Of a DNA stretch of 64,000 nt, positions 9,662-19,162 are shown piece by piece. A program made the position numbers and the translations under genes. Where the stretch lies: positions 4,588,001 through 4,652,000 of the forward strand of contig NZ_LR590470.1 of the NCBI RefSeq assembly GCF_901472535.1, in the 5' to 3' direction. How positions within the stretch are numbered: position 1 is the stretch's first letter; every line of letters starts with the position of its first letter. The notes beneath the pieces are model-generated. The model ran no database searches. It was given only the letters and a program-made list of their open reading frames with translations, and was not told the origin of the DNA. The DNA comes from Sphingobacterium daejeonense (GTDB lineage: Bacteria > Bacteroidota > Bacteroidia > Sphingobacteriales > Sphingobacteriaceae).

Positions 9662-10160
9662 ACAACCAAACTTTCTTTGAGTTTTCCGTAGATAAGGAAA
9701 ACAAAACGATTCACATCAAACGTGAATTCGATGCAAATTTATCTTGGTATGGCAAGCATGGACTACAGCTTCAATCCTTGAACAATGGGTAACTCCTAAA
9801 CCTTGGCATGCAGAGACCAAAACAATGGATTTTCGTGAAGGTGGATTTTGGCTATATGCGATGATCAGCCCAGAAGGAGAAAAACATTGGAGTAGATATG
9901 ATTACCAAAAAATAGAACCACAACAAAAAATTATAGAATTAAGAGGATTCAGTGATGAAACAGGGCTAGTGGACCCAAACTTTCCAAGAACTTCTTGCAC
10001 CAATATATTTAGTGAAAAAGAGGGGAAAACATTGGTTGAGGTGTCAGCTGAATATGGAAGTTTGGAAGTCTTGGAATATATGGCAACCCATGGATTCAAA
10101 GAAGGAATGAACGCCAGTCTACAAAATTTAGATGAACTCTTAGAACAGCTAAAACGTTAA
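9658..10160 (+). pseudogene. SRPBCC (AHSA1-like) protein, frameshifted
   Basis: ATG at 9658 overlaps the ArsR stop. The first frame reads to KREFDANLS then fails; inserting one T in the TCTTGG at about 9741-9744 continues as LVWQAWTTASILEQWVTPKPW to the stop at 10160. The sequence (VWQAWTTASILEQW, DFREGGFWLYAMISPEG, ALEYMATHGFKEGMNASLQ-like end) is the SRPBCC/activator-of-Hsp90-ATPase-like fold, about 167 residues, the usual size. These proteins bind hydrophobic ligands and are often paired with ArsR regulators; the ligand is unknown. Confidence 0.78.
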
Positions 10161-10250
10161 TGTAACAACATTATAACACGCTCTTCAAACATAACATTTA
10201 AAAATATGTTGTAAATTAAGCCCTAATTATCAACAACATAAACCTAAATT

Positions 10251-11471
10251 ATGAAAAGAAGAGACTTTATAAATGCTTTAAATATAAGCCTGGCTTCATC
10301 CATGCTTATATCTTCTAAATCCTACGGAACAGATATACTTTCCTCTTTAGATTTACCCTACCAACAAAAGGATCTAGCGTTACATAAAATAGATAGCGTT
10401 GTTTTTTCTCGGGTAAAATTAAATTATCCTCGACTTGTAGGCAAGAATGCTAAGCTTGATTTACATGGATATGGTCCAGATCTAGATATTTGTGTTCTGC
10501 GCACCGACCAAGGTGCAATGGGATGGGCATCCCTGCGAGGCTCTAAACAAAACGCGGAAAAGCTAATTCCAGAACTGATAGGAAAGAAGGTATCAGACCT
10601 CTTTTCAACAAAAACAGGAACCTTGTCTGAGAAAAACATCCCTTTTGACATTGCATTGCATGACCTCGCCGGTGTTATCCTACAAAAACCAGTATATGAA
10701 CTTCTTGGCAAAAAAGATCCATTTATTACCAAGTATTATAGTGGCATGATTTATTTCGATGATCTAGAACCCAAAGATAAACCTGCCGGGATTGACCGCA
10801 TCTTGGAAGAATGCCAGTTTGACTATGGTGTTGGTTATAGACAGTTTAAATTGAAAATTGGAAGAGGTCACAAATGGATGCCTGCTACTGAAGGATTAAA
10901 ACGTGATATCGAAGTAACCAAAGCCGTTGCAGCAGCATTTCCAGATTGTGAAATCTTAGTAGATGGCAATAATGGTTTTACTTCGGATGAATTCATAAAA
11001 TATTTACAGGCTATAGCTGGCATTAAGCTGTTTTGGATCGAAGAACCCTTTCATGAGACCGTCGAAGATTACCAAAAACTAAGACAATTTGTAAAAGCAG
11101 AAAAACTAAATACACTTTTAGCCGATGGAGAAGCCGATCCTGATCAAGCATTCCTGAAAAAACTGTTTGAGCAGAAGCTTCTTGATGTTCAACTTACAGA
11201 TATTGAAGGCCTCGGATTTACGAACTGGCGCAAAATGATGCCTGAATTGGTGAAAACCGGTACCTATGCATCGCCACACGCTTGGGGATCATTATTAAAA
11301 ACAAACTATACCGCACACCTAGCCGGAGGGTTAGGAAATACAGTCACTATAGAAGGGGTAACCAGCAGTTCTGAGGATGTAGACCTGACAGCCTATACCG
11401 TTAAAGATGGGAAACTGATTCCGCCCAAGCTCCCAGGATTTGGAATGCAACTACTCAAAACGATAGGTTAG
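10251..11471 (+). CDS. exported enolase-superfamily (mandelate racemase/muconate lactonizing type) enzyme
   Basis: The 406-residue product starts with MKRRDF and a hydrophobic stretch, a twin-arginine-like signal common in exported Bacteroidota enzymes. The enolase-superfamily barrel follows: the KLKIGRG lysine region (about residue 200), metal ligands VDGNNG, WIEEPF and ADGEAD, and the late His in SPHAWGS. Such enzymes abstract a proton alpha to a carboxylate on acid sugars or amino-acid derivatives; the substrate cannot be read from the sequence. The gene stands alone, followed by a hairpin shared with the convergent DUF6496 gene. Confidence 0.87.
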   Translation: MKRRDFINALNISLASSMLISSKSYGTDILSSLDLPYQQKDLALHKIDSVVFSRVKLNYPRLVGKNAKLDLHGYGPDLDICVLRTDQGAMGWASLRGSKQNAEKLIPELIGKKVSDLFSTKTGTLSEKNIPFDIALHDLAGVILQKPVYELLGKKDPFITKYYSGMIYFDDLEPKDKPAGIDRILEECQFDYGVGYRQFKLKIGRGHKWMPATEGLKRDIEVTKAVAAAFPDCEILVDGNNGFTSDEFIKYLQAIAGIKLFWIEEPFHETVEDYQKLRQFVKAEKLNTLLADGEADPDQAFLKKLFEQKLLDVQLTDIEGLGFTNWRKMMPELVKTGTYASPHAWGSLLKTNYTAHLAGGLGNTVTIEGVTSSSEDVDLTAYTVKDGKLIPPKLPGFGMQLLKTIG

Positions 11472-11486
11472 TAACCACAAAATAAA

Positions 11487-11516
11487 AAGAGCAGGAATTA
11501 AAATCTCCTGCTCTTT
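11487..11516. terminator. bidirectional intrinsic terminator
   Basis: AAGAGCAGGA (11487-11496) pairs with TCCTGCTCTT (11506-11515) around a 9-base loop, with A-rich sequence on the left and TCTGTT on the right. It lies between the convergent enolase-superfamily and DUF6496 genes. Confidence 0.75.
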
Positions 11517-11542
11517 CTGTTGACAATTGAATTATTGTCTTA

Positions 11543-11719
11543 TCAAGATTTCTTTTTTGGAACTTTGGCTCCCTCTTTCCTAGCTTCCGACAATCCAATC
11601 GCCACTGCTTGTTTTTTAGAGGTTACCTTCTTGCCTGTTCCAGTTTTTAACTTTCCTTCTTTCATCTCGTGCATCGATTTTTCTACCTTATCAGATGCCT
11701 TTTCTGAATACTTTGCCAT
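11543..11719 (-). CDS. DUF6496 small basic protein
   Basis: Minus-strand ATG at 11719 to TGA at 11543 encodes 58 residues: MAKYSEKASDKVEKSMHEMK, then EGKLKTGTGKKVTSKKQ, AIGLSEARKEGAKVPKKKS. This is the full-length DUF6496 pattern, a small Lys-rich protein common in Bacteroidota and of unknown function, possibly nucleic-acid associated. The plus-strand open frame across it (11520-11729) is a shadow. Confidence 0.85.
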   Translation of the reverse strand: MAKYSEKASDKVEKSMHEMKEGKLKTGTGKKVTSKKQAVAIGLSEARKEGAKVPKKKS

Positions 11720-11785
11720 AGCGTTTTGAATTAATGTTCTTATTCAATGAACACTTGAGAAAGTTAATTCGTTGATGTCAAAATT

Positions 11786-13552
11786 CTACCAATTTGGATT
11801 CTGATCCAATTGAGGGTTTAATACAATTGAATTGGCTGGAATTGGGTAGAGATACTGCCTTCCATCCGCATACCATGTCCGTGGTTGAGCCTTAAACCAT
11901 TCCAGGTGATTGGTGGATGTCATCGTTTGAAAATTATTGGCTTTTCCACCGATTGGCACCTTAGCTACTCCTGCTGGTACGGAAATGCCCGGCGCTTCCT
12001 TGTTACCGTCAAAAAATACAACATCCACTTTACCATCATGGTCTAAGTCAATCAGTTTGTCTAATGCTGGAACATAAATTCCAGTCCAAGGAAGACTTGC
12101 CATCAACTCCCCTCTTTTCCATCTCTTAAGATCATTGAACCGGAAGCCTTCTAAAGCAAGCTCAACCTGTCTCTCTCTTCTTACTTCTAAAATAATAGGG
12201 CTGGTGACATCAGAAAAGAATGTCTTTTGTAAATAAGTATCAATTTTAGATGGCAATACTTTTGTACCTCCTGTCACCCCACTTCTTTCTCTTAATGCCC
12301 CAACAGTTTTCGCCCAATCTTGATCATTCAATGTGCCCAGTTCAGCCTTAGCCTCAGCATAATTCAATAGAATCTCTGCATAGCGCATTAATGGTACAGC
12401 ATTTGTATTTGTTCCTCCATTATCATAAGAAGGATCATCCATTGTATATTTGATCGGTTGATATCCTGTGTAGGTGAAGCTCGCAAAATTCGGTGGAGCT
12501 GAAGCACCGCCTCTCTTATACCCCGGGGTACGGATGAGTTGAGCAAGCCGTTTATCTCTGTTCTGACATTCTTCAAAAAACTCTTCGGTCATAAAGTTTG
12601 CTTTGTCCGTATATGGCGTTCCATCAATATTAAGGATAGTATTGATAAAAGGTCTTACCAAACTGTATCTAGGACCATAAGTTGCTGAAGTCCACCACCA
12701 GTTTGCATCATTCATGATGGCTAATTCACTGCTGAATGCCACAGCCAACATAACTTCATTGGTAACCGGTTTTGTGCTGATAAACAACTGCCTTTGCGAC
12801 AAATCAGGACCTTCAGCGGTATTTAATTTATGAGGACCTTTAGTCATTACCTCCTCAGCAGCAGTTGCTGCCAATTGCAGGTATTGATTTGCAGTGGAGG
12901 CTAAGTTCAATTCTTTATGATATTTTCTGAAGGTTCCTTCAAACAATGCTACCCTTGACTTAAGACCCATCGCAGTCCATTTAGTTACTAACGTACCATC
13001 AGAAGAAGTTGCAGCAATATTAGCATAGGCAAAGTCTAGGTCCTCCATTATTTTTTCCATGATAAGCACCCTAGAATCCCTTTTACCATACAATTTTTCT
13101 TCATCTTCCAATCCTAATGGACGGTCTACCCAAGGTACGTCTCCAAATCTAACCACCATATTATAATAGAACCAAGCTCTGAAAAAGCGAGCTATTCCGA
13201 TATAATTATTCTTGACAGACTCACTTAAATTGGGGTTGTTGCATTTCACAATGAAATGGTTAATATTCCGCAGTGCAGACCATGACCAGCCTGTACTAGT
13301 TTCTGCAGAGTATGAACCATCGACAATAAAATCGTTCAGATTGTTAACTGCTCCATAATCAGCCATTGCATCTCCTTTGAATGCATCCGAACCTGATGTT
13401 ATATTGTTGTAGAAAGAATAACTGTATGTTTTTAAGCCACTTTCTGTGCCGAAGATATCATCTTCCGTTGCAGTAGCTTCTGGTATTTCGTTTAGTTCGC
13501 ATGAAGTAAATAAAAGAACTGAAATACTTAATGCTAAAAATATATTTTTCAT
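11786..13552 (-). CDS. SusD/RagB-like outer-membrane nutrient-binding lipoprotein
   Basis: 588 residues with a lipoprotein signal (ISVLLFTSC, Cys near 19) and the SusD helical TPR-like body: NINHFIVKCNN, ARFFRAWFYYNMVVRFGDVPW, VPLMRYAEILLNYAEAKAELG, and the C-terminal IILEVRRERQVELALEGFRFNDLKRW. It should cap the SusC barrel encoded 10 bases upstream and bind a glycan or peptide ligand at the cell surface. The ligand is not predictable; no hydrolase gene lies within the same run apart from a broken DUF1080 stub upstream at 18.6 kb. Confidence 0.95.
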   Translation of the reverse strand: MKNIFLALSISVLLFTSCELNEIPEATATEDDIFGTESGLKTYSYSFYNNITSGSDAFKGDAMADYGAVNNLNDFIVDGSYSAETSTGWSWSALRNINHFIVKCNNPNLSESVKNNYIGIARFFRAWFYYNMVVRFGDVPWVDRPLGLEDEEKLYGKRDSRVLIMEKIMEDLDFAYANIAATSSDGTLVTKWTAMGLKSRVALFEGTFRKYHKELNLASTANQYLQLAATAAEEVMTKGPHKLNTAEGPDLSQRQLFISTKPVTNEVMLAVAFSSELAIMNDANWWWTSATYGPRYSLVRPFINTILNIDGTPYTDKANFMTEEFFEECQNRDKRLAQLIRTPGYKRGGASAPPNFASFTYTGYQPIKYTMDDPSYDNGGTNTNAVPLMRYAEILLNYAEAKAELGTLNDQDWAKTVGALRERSGVTGGTKVLPSKIDTYLQKTFFSDVTSPIILEVRRERQVELALEGFRFNDLKRWKRGELMASLPWTGIYVPALDKLIDLDHDGKVDVVFFDGNKEAPGISVPAGVAKVPIGGKANNFQTMTSTNHLEWFKAQPRTWYADGRQYLYPIPANSIVLNPQLDQNPNW

Positions 13553-13562
13553 AATTTACTTC

Positions 13563-16500
13563 TTAAAAATTGATAGATAAGTTGAAACTAATACTTCTCA
13601 TAGTCGGATAGTTAAATCCATCACCGCTTCCTGTACCTATATCAGGGTCAGAACTTCCGATATTAGCAATATCAATATCCTTAGTTCGCTTATACAGCGG
13701 AGACCAAGTCCACAAGTTTTCAGCAGATAATCCAGCTCTCAACCCTTGTAACTTAAGTTTTGAGACAAAGCTTTGAGGGAAACTATAGCCCAACTGAATA
13801 TTTTTCAAACGGATATAAGCTGCATTTTGAAGATAACGTGTTTGGGTAGTTTGTTTTAAAGAAGTATTGTAACCTGCGTATCTTGGAAAATATGCCCCCA
13901 TATTGTCTTCTGTCCAATAATTGTCTAGGTGCCAAGTAGGCAAGTTGTTATAAGGTCGGTTATATTGTCCCCAGAAAATTGATTCATTACTTGGGTACCA
14001 ATCCTGTTTTCCAACTCCTTGAAAAAATGCAGAGAAATAAACATTCGAATAATCTAAGTTTAGATTAAGTCCATAAATATACCTTGGTTCTTCATTACCA
14101 ATCACGGACAAATCACCATGATTATCCAATGTGTTGCTACCATAATCGATAACGCCATTTCCATCCAAGTCTGCAAATCGAATATCACCGGGATAAATTT
14201 TGCCTGAATTAGATGATTTGATCAAGGGTTGTTTAGGTGCTCCGTCAATTTCCTCTTGTGATGAAAATAGACCCTGTGTGGTATAACCCCAAATCTCCCC
14301 GTATTTCTTTCCAGCATAGTAATCATTCAAATTACCTGTTTCATTGTTAAATCTATCAATCGTAGATCTATAATCCGCCAAGGTTGCTTTTACTCCAAAC
14401 CCTAGTTCTTTCTCACCAATTTGAAAACGGTCGCGATAAGAAAGGGTCATTTCAAAACCAGTGGTGGTCATATCTGCATAGTTACCTTTAGGAGAAGTAG
14501 CTCCAAAGATTTCCGGCAACTGTTGACCAGCAGTGTACATATTCAATGTTTCCCTACGGTAGATATCTCCAGTAAAGTTGATTTTGTTGTTTAAGAAAGT
14601 AAGGTCGACCCCTAAGTTGGCAGTTCTGGCAGTCTCCCAAGTCAGGTTGTTAGGAATTACAGTAGGAACACTGGTATACATGTTCTTTCTGCCATCCAAA
14701 ACCCTGCCTGAAGCATTGATATTATATAGATCCAAAAATGAATAAGGAGCAATATTACCATTTCCTAGCGAACCATATGATGCCCTGATCTTGAATTCAG
14801 AAATGGCTTCAGGACTAACTTCCCAGAATGGCTCTTGAGAAACTCTCCAACCTGCAGAAACAGAAGGGAAGAATGCCCACTGTTCGTTGGTTGGGAATTT
14901 AGATGAACCATCATAACGACCATTTGCCTCAAACAAGTAACGGTCTTTATAGATATAGTTTAAACGGAAGAATAAACCTGCTAGTCGGTATCTATTATAT
15001 CCTGCAGTTGCTTGGACCGCATCGCCAAGTGCTAAATTAATATTATCTACATCTGTGGTCAACAAACCTGTTTTGGTAATATAGGTGGAATTATAACGCT
15101 GTTGCTCATAATTGTAACCCAGCAATCCTTTAAAATAATGGTCTTCGGCAAATGTATTTTCATATTCACCATATAGGTTTGTAAACAAATAATTTGTTTC
15201 TTGAGCTACTTGATAAATATTATCATTCATTCCTGTTTTTAAAGGAATAATTTCACCTTCTTTTACGCTATAAGGAACGGGTACACGAACGCGAGTAGAA
15301 CCATAATCTCTATTACGGAATGTTAGGTCCCCTTTTATTCTAAAGGTATTATTGAAAAACTTGGTAGCAAAGGAGGTCGTATTCCTAAGGTCTTTTTTCT
15401 CGAAATCCGTCCCATTCTTTCCGTAGATAAAATCACCAAGAGTATATGCTGCAGAAAAGGAAAAACTACCGTCAGGATTATTGATCGGAGAAGAAGGATG
15501 ACCTTCATCTGCGATATTTCTCCATATATTTCCACCTTCACCAGCTGTGGATGGGTCGTGATATTTGACAAATGAATAATCAATATTATTTTCTACTCGC
15601 AGCCAGTCGGTCACTTGCAATCCAGCTTTTGCTCTCGTATTGTAACTCTTATATGTGTCAGTGTTGTACCTATACAGACCAGAATTATCAAAAAGCCTAC
15701 CTGACAAGAAGTAATCTATTTTTCCAGAAGTACCACTCGCAGATAGATTGTGGTCTTGTACAAAGGTTCTGTCTTTTAACAATGCGCCATAGTAATCTTC
15801 ATTCGCATAGTAAACATATTCACCATTGTCATTAACGGTAACAGTTTCGGTATTACCCGCTTCTTTTCTTTTGCGGAATTCTTCCAACCAATCCACAGTA
15901 AATATTTGTGTTTTGTTCAATTTACTTGGAATAGAAGAATAGTTGTTCCATGCATTATAGGCAGCGAAGAATCGCTCTGCATAGGTATAACCATCAGTAA
16001 CAAAATCGGGCAAAGTAGTTGGAGACTGTGAAGTCAGGCCACCAGAATAATTAATGGTGCTACGCCCTTCTTTTGCTCTTTTTGTGGTAATCAATACCAC
16101 CCCAAAAGTACCTCTCGAACCGTATATTGCGGCTGAGGACGCGTCTTTCAAGACAGATACGGATTCAATGTCGTTTGGGTTTAAAATAGAAGGATCGCCT
16201 TCTACACCATCAATTAAGATCAAGGCACTTCCGCCCTGTCCTATTGAAGTAGTACCGCGAATGTTGAAACTAGGTGCTCTTGTTGGTTTACCATCGGCAG
16301 GCATAATGTTCAAGTTCGGAACAGCCCCTTGAAGCATTTGACTGACATTTGCTAAAGGTCGACCTTCGAAAACTTCAGGACCAACTTGGTCAACTGCCCC
16401 AGTTAGATTAGCTTTCTTTTGTGTTCCGTAACCTACCACAACTACCTCGTCCAAGGCTGTATTGTCAAGCTCCAAACGTATAGTAACCTGGCTTTGATCC

Positions 16501-16802
16501 TGAATCGTTAATTCCTGCGAAACAAATCCTTGGTAGCTAAAACGCAATCGCTGACCATTTTCAGCAGAAATACTAAACGATCCATCTTCATTTGATTGGG
16601 CTGATGCTTGGGTTTGTAGGTTTATTACTGTAACTCCTGACAAAGGAACTCCGGTTGCATCAAACACGCGGCCAGTAATTTCTTTTTGTTGATTGATTGA
16701 TGTTTCTGCATTGGCCATTTTACCTCCAAATACCATTATTGGAGAAAATGAGGTTAGCGCCATGCCTAAGACATACAATGCATGCAGTCTGTGTTTTTTC
16801 AT
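13563..16802 (-). CDS. SusC/RagA TonB-linked outer-membrane transporter
   Basis: 1079 residues, unbroken. After the signal peptide comes a carboxypeptidase-regulatory-like domain (ITGRVFDATGVPLSGVTV, about 42-120), the TonB-box/plug start LDEVVVVGYGTQKKANLTGAV and plug motif SVLKDASSAAIYGSRG, then the barrel ending SINF. It has no N-terminal STN domain, in keeping with the absence of a FecR/sigma pair nearby; it is probably controlled by another regulator. It forms an operon with the downstream SusD (10-base gap). It lies 144 bases after the KAS III-like gene on the same strand. Confidence 0.95.
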   Translation of the reverse strand: MKKHRLHALYVLGMALTSFSPIMVFGGKMANAETSINQQKEITGRVFDATGVPLSGVTVINLQTQASAQSNEDGSFSISAENGQRLRFSYQGFVSQELTIQDQSQVTIRLELDNTALDEVVVVGYGTQKKANLTGAVDQVGPEVFEGRPLANVSQMLQGAVPNLNIMPADGKPTRAPSFNIRGTTSIGQGGSALILIDGVEGDPSILNPNDIESVSVLKDASSAAIYGSRGTFGVVLITTKRAKEGRSTINYSGGLTSQSPTTLPDFVTDGYTYAERFFAAYNAWNNYSSIPSKLNKTQIFTVDWLEEFRKRKEAGNTETVTVNDNGEYVYYANEDYYGALLKDRTFVQDHNLSASGTSGKIDYFLSGRLFDNSGLYRYNTDTYKSYNTRAKAGLQVTDWLRVENNIDYSFVKYHDPSTAGEGGNIWRNIADEGHPSSPINNPDGSFSFSAAYTLGDFIYGKNGTDFEKKDLRNTTSFATKFFNNTFRIKGDLTFRNRDYGSTRVRVPVPYSVKEGEIIPLKTGMNDNIYQVAQETNYLFTNLYGEYENTFAEDHYFKGLLGYNYEQQRYNSTYITKTGLLTTDVDNINLALGDAVQATAGYNRYRLAGLFFRLNYIYKDRYLFEANGRYDGSSKFPTNEQWAFFPSVSAGWRVSQEPFWEVSPEAISEFKIRASYGSLGNGNIAPYSFLDLYNINASGRVLDGRKNMYTSVPTVIPNNLTWETARTANLGVDLTFLNNKINFTGDIYRRETLNMYTAGQQLPEIFGATSPKGNYADMTTTGFEMTLSYRDRFQIGEKELGFGVKATLADYRSTIDRFNNETGNLNDYYAGKKYGEIWGYTTQGLFSSQEEIDGAPKQPLIKSSNSGKIYPGDIRFADLDGNGVIDYGSNTLDNHGDLSVIGNEEPRYIYGLNLNLDYSNVYFSAFFQGVGKQDWYPSNESIFWGQYNRPYNNLPTWHLDNYWTEDNMGAYFPRYAGYNTSLKQTTQTRYLQNAAYIRLKNIQLGYSFPQSFVSKLKLQGLRAGLSAENLWTWSPLYKRTKDIDIANIGSSDPDIGTGSGDGFNYPTMRSISFNLSINF

Positions 16803-16902
16803 CGGATAGTAGATTTAGATTATTCTCCAAACCTACAAGTAATACATTAAGATGTAATCAGCTAAATATTAACAATATGTTAACAAACTATGCTTGTTGC
16901 AA

Positions 16903-16910
16903 CAAACATA
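16903..16910 (-). promoter_or_regulatory. possible -7 box for the SusC/SusD operon
   Basis: The minus strand reads TATGTTTG here, a full match to TAnnTTTG, about 100 bases before the SusC start. No clear TTTG -33 box sits at the right distance, so the call is tentative. Confidence 0.3.
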
Positions 16911-16946
16911 ACATTGAATTAAGTAAAACCTATCGAAATACTCCCC

Positions 16947-18012
16947 CTAAACTCGATAACAAGCCGCATTGATGTTCATCCCCGCTCCTACTGAAGCAAA
17001 AAGTACAAGATCACCTTTTTCCAGGGAATATCCACCTATCTCCCCTTTCAATACCTGATGCAATAGCGTAGGAATGGTCGCAACAGAACTATTTCCCATC
17101 GTACTTATATTCATCGGAAGAACGTTCGCCGGCATTTCATTTATGCCATATAGCTCAAAGAATCTAGATGCTATTGCTTCATCCATTTTTTCATTGGCTT
17201 GATGGATAAAAACCATTTTAAGATTTTCTATATTTTCCCCAGAAGCATCAAAACACTCCTTCATCGCTAGGGGCACATAGGTCAAAGCATACTCATATAC
17301 CTTGCGACCCTTCATTTTAATAAAGCTAGTATCATTGTTAGTGCCGCAATTCCCTCCACCAGAACTAATATAATCCAGTTCCTCGATAGAATGCGATCTT
17401 GCAGCAGTTATTAAAATACCACTGTTGTCATCTTCATTTTTTTTGAAGGATACAAGCTCCGGCACCGTCAGAAAAAATCATGCTATCACGATCTGCCGGG
17501 TCTAAAATCCGCGACAAAGTATCAACACCAATAATAAGACAGGTATTTGCTTCATTGGCACGGATTGCTAAATCCGCGTGGATAACACCTTGCAGCCAGC
17601 CAGGGCATCCAAAAATAAGATCATAAGGAATGCACTTCGTATTCTTGATGCCTAGATTATGCTTGACTTTGGATGCTAAGGAAGGAACCATCTCACGAGT
17701 TCCGGCAAATGAATCAATATCGCCGTAATTGTGCGCAACAATAATCTGATCTATAGTTTCAGGATCTATTCCTGCTATCATAATTGCTTCTTTTGCCGCA
17801 ATACTAGCCATGTCAGAAGATTTTATGCTCTTTTCAGCATATCTTCTTTCAGATATCCCTGTAATGTTCTTGAACTTTCGGATTATTTCTTGATTTGGCT
17901 GTCGAATAAGTTTTTGATCAGCATCATAAAAAGTATGGTTCAGAAAGTTCTCGTTCGGGATAATCTCTGTCGGTATATACGCCCCTGTTGCAATTATTTT
18001 AGATTTCAGCAT
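16947..18012 (-). pseudogene. 3-oxoacyl-ACP synthase III-like (KAS III), frameshifted
   Basis: Two minus-strand frames (18012-17434 and 17465-16947) form one protein of about 355 residues once a single base is removed from the T8 run at 17437-17444 (A8 on the coding strand, ACILQK to NEDDNSGI). The KAS III catalytic triad is intact: Cys in IFGCPGWLQG, His in VFIHQANEKM, Asn in STMGNSSVATIP. The SDGAGACIL motif is also typical. The enzyme would condense an acyl-CoA with malonyl-ACP. It follows the MaoC gene by 20 bases and precedes SusC on the same strand. Whether it is the housekeeping FabH or an accessory synthase is not clear; the pairing with MaoC suggests accessory acyl chemistry. Confidence 0.8.
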
Positions 18013-18032
18013 CTTGATTTAGAAATTCTATG

Positions 18033-18491
18033 TTAGTTGAAATGATAAAGAAAAATAACATCCCCTTGATATGCCGGTTTGGCCTGATTTTTAATCAATA
18101 ACTTAGCATTAATGATAGCTTTTACAGTTCCTCTCAGGTTAGTAATAGATTTTACGGTTGCTTGCAATTGCACTTCACCATTTACAGGGACTGCTTGTCC
18201 AAATTTGAAGTTCTCAATCCCGTAATTGATTTCCATTTTCACATTCCTCACGTCCGCAATTTGTTTCCATAAGTAAGGAATCAACGACAGAGTAAGATAT
18301 CCATGGGCAATAGTCGAATTAAATGGTCCTTCTGTTTTGGCTCTTTGCTCATCTGTATGTATCCATTGATGGTCCAAGGTAGCATCCGCAAAACGGTTAA
18401 TCTGCTCTTGGTCAATTTTATGCCAGTCCGATACTCCCAGAACCTTTCCTTCATGGGCTTTATATTCTTCAAAATTGTTAATTACAATCAT
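18033..18491 (-). CDS. MaoC-like (R)-specific enoyl dehydratase/hydratase
   Basis: The start at 18491 (MIVINNFEEYKAHEGKVLG) matches the family N-terminus; the longer reading from 18539 adds 16 unrelated residues. The hot-dog signature is present: FADATLDHQWIHTDEQRAK with Asp/His, and STIAHGYLTLSLIP, then FGQAVPVNGEV. Length of 152 residues is normal. MaoC-like proteins hydrate or dehydrate enoyl thioesters. The gene lies 20 bases upstream of the KAS III-like gene and probably shares its transcript. Confidence 0.88.
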   Translation of the reverse strand: MIVINNFEEYKAHEGKVLGVSDWHKIDQEQINRFADATLDHQWIHTDEQRAKTEGPFNSTIAHGYLTLSLIPYLWKQIADVRNVKMEINYGIENFKFGQAVPVNGEVQLQATVKSITNLRGTVKAIINAKLLIKNQAKPAYQGDVIFLYHFN

Positions 18492-18616
18492 GTTTCTTTG
18501 AGTTTTTAATTTGTATGGTAGAAGAACCAAGTTAAACATTAATTAAATCAAATAGGAATTCTATTGCATTAATCTTACGTAAGCTAAAACAATCTACGGT
18601 AAATAAAGTTAATTTT

Positions 18617-19060
18617 CTAATTAGGTTTGGATAATCCCTTAATACAAATATTCTTAAAGTCAACAGGTTGACCTTCGCTCTGAAGTGCGATAAATCCACT
18701 GCTCAACAGTTTTCCGTCGACCTTGATCTTAGGGTCAAAACCATTGGCGGTTCCTCCTCCAATCTGAGGTTTGGAATATTCTAGAACAGTATCACCCTCA
18801 ATAATATGTTGTATCAAAGAGTCTACGTAAACTATTAATTCACCTTTTACCCATTGATCTTTATCATAAGTCTTGGAAGTTGAATTCAAACAATGCGAAT
18901 CTGCAATTTTCCCCTTATAGACTACATTAGTCCCTGGCGAACACATATTGCCTGTTGGTCTTGGTTTTCCATCTCCTAAGCCCGCCAACAACTGTATCTC
19001 AACAGAAATGGGCCAGTCCTGTTCCTTCAAAATCGTCCGAGGATCCTGAGAATGAAACAT
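18617..19060 (-). pseudogene. DUF1080 (3-keto-disaccharide hydrolase-like) C-terminal remnant
   Basis: The frame MFHSQDPRTILKEQDWPIS ... VEIQLLAGLGDGKPRPTGNM ... DSLIQHIIEGDTVLEYSKP ... SGFIALQSEGQPVDFKNI is the last two-thirds of a DUF1080 beta-sandwich domain. The signal peptide and first strands are missing; upstream of 19060 the same frame meets a TAA within 15 bases and I can find no continuation over the next 100 bases. Intact family members are around 230 residues or longer, against 147 here. It is probably a dead fragment of a sugar-active secreted enzyme. Confidence 0.7.
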
Positions 19061-19162
19061 AACACCTCTATATTATATTCATTACCAGTATATAATAAAC
19101 ATTTCTGGGGTTTAAAAAACTACTACGTAAACCAATGTCTTTAAGGTGAGACTTAGATCTGA

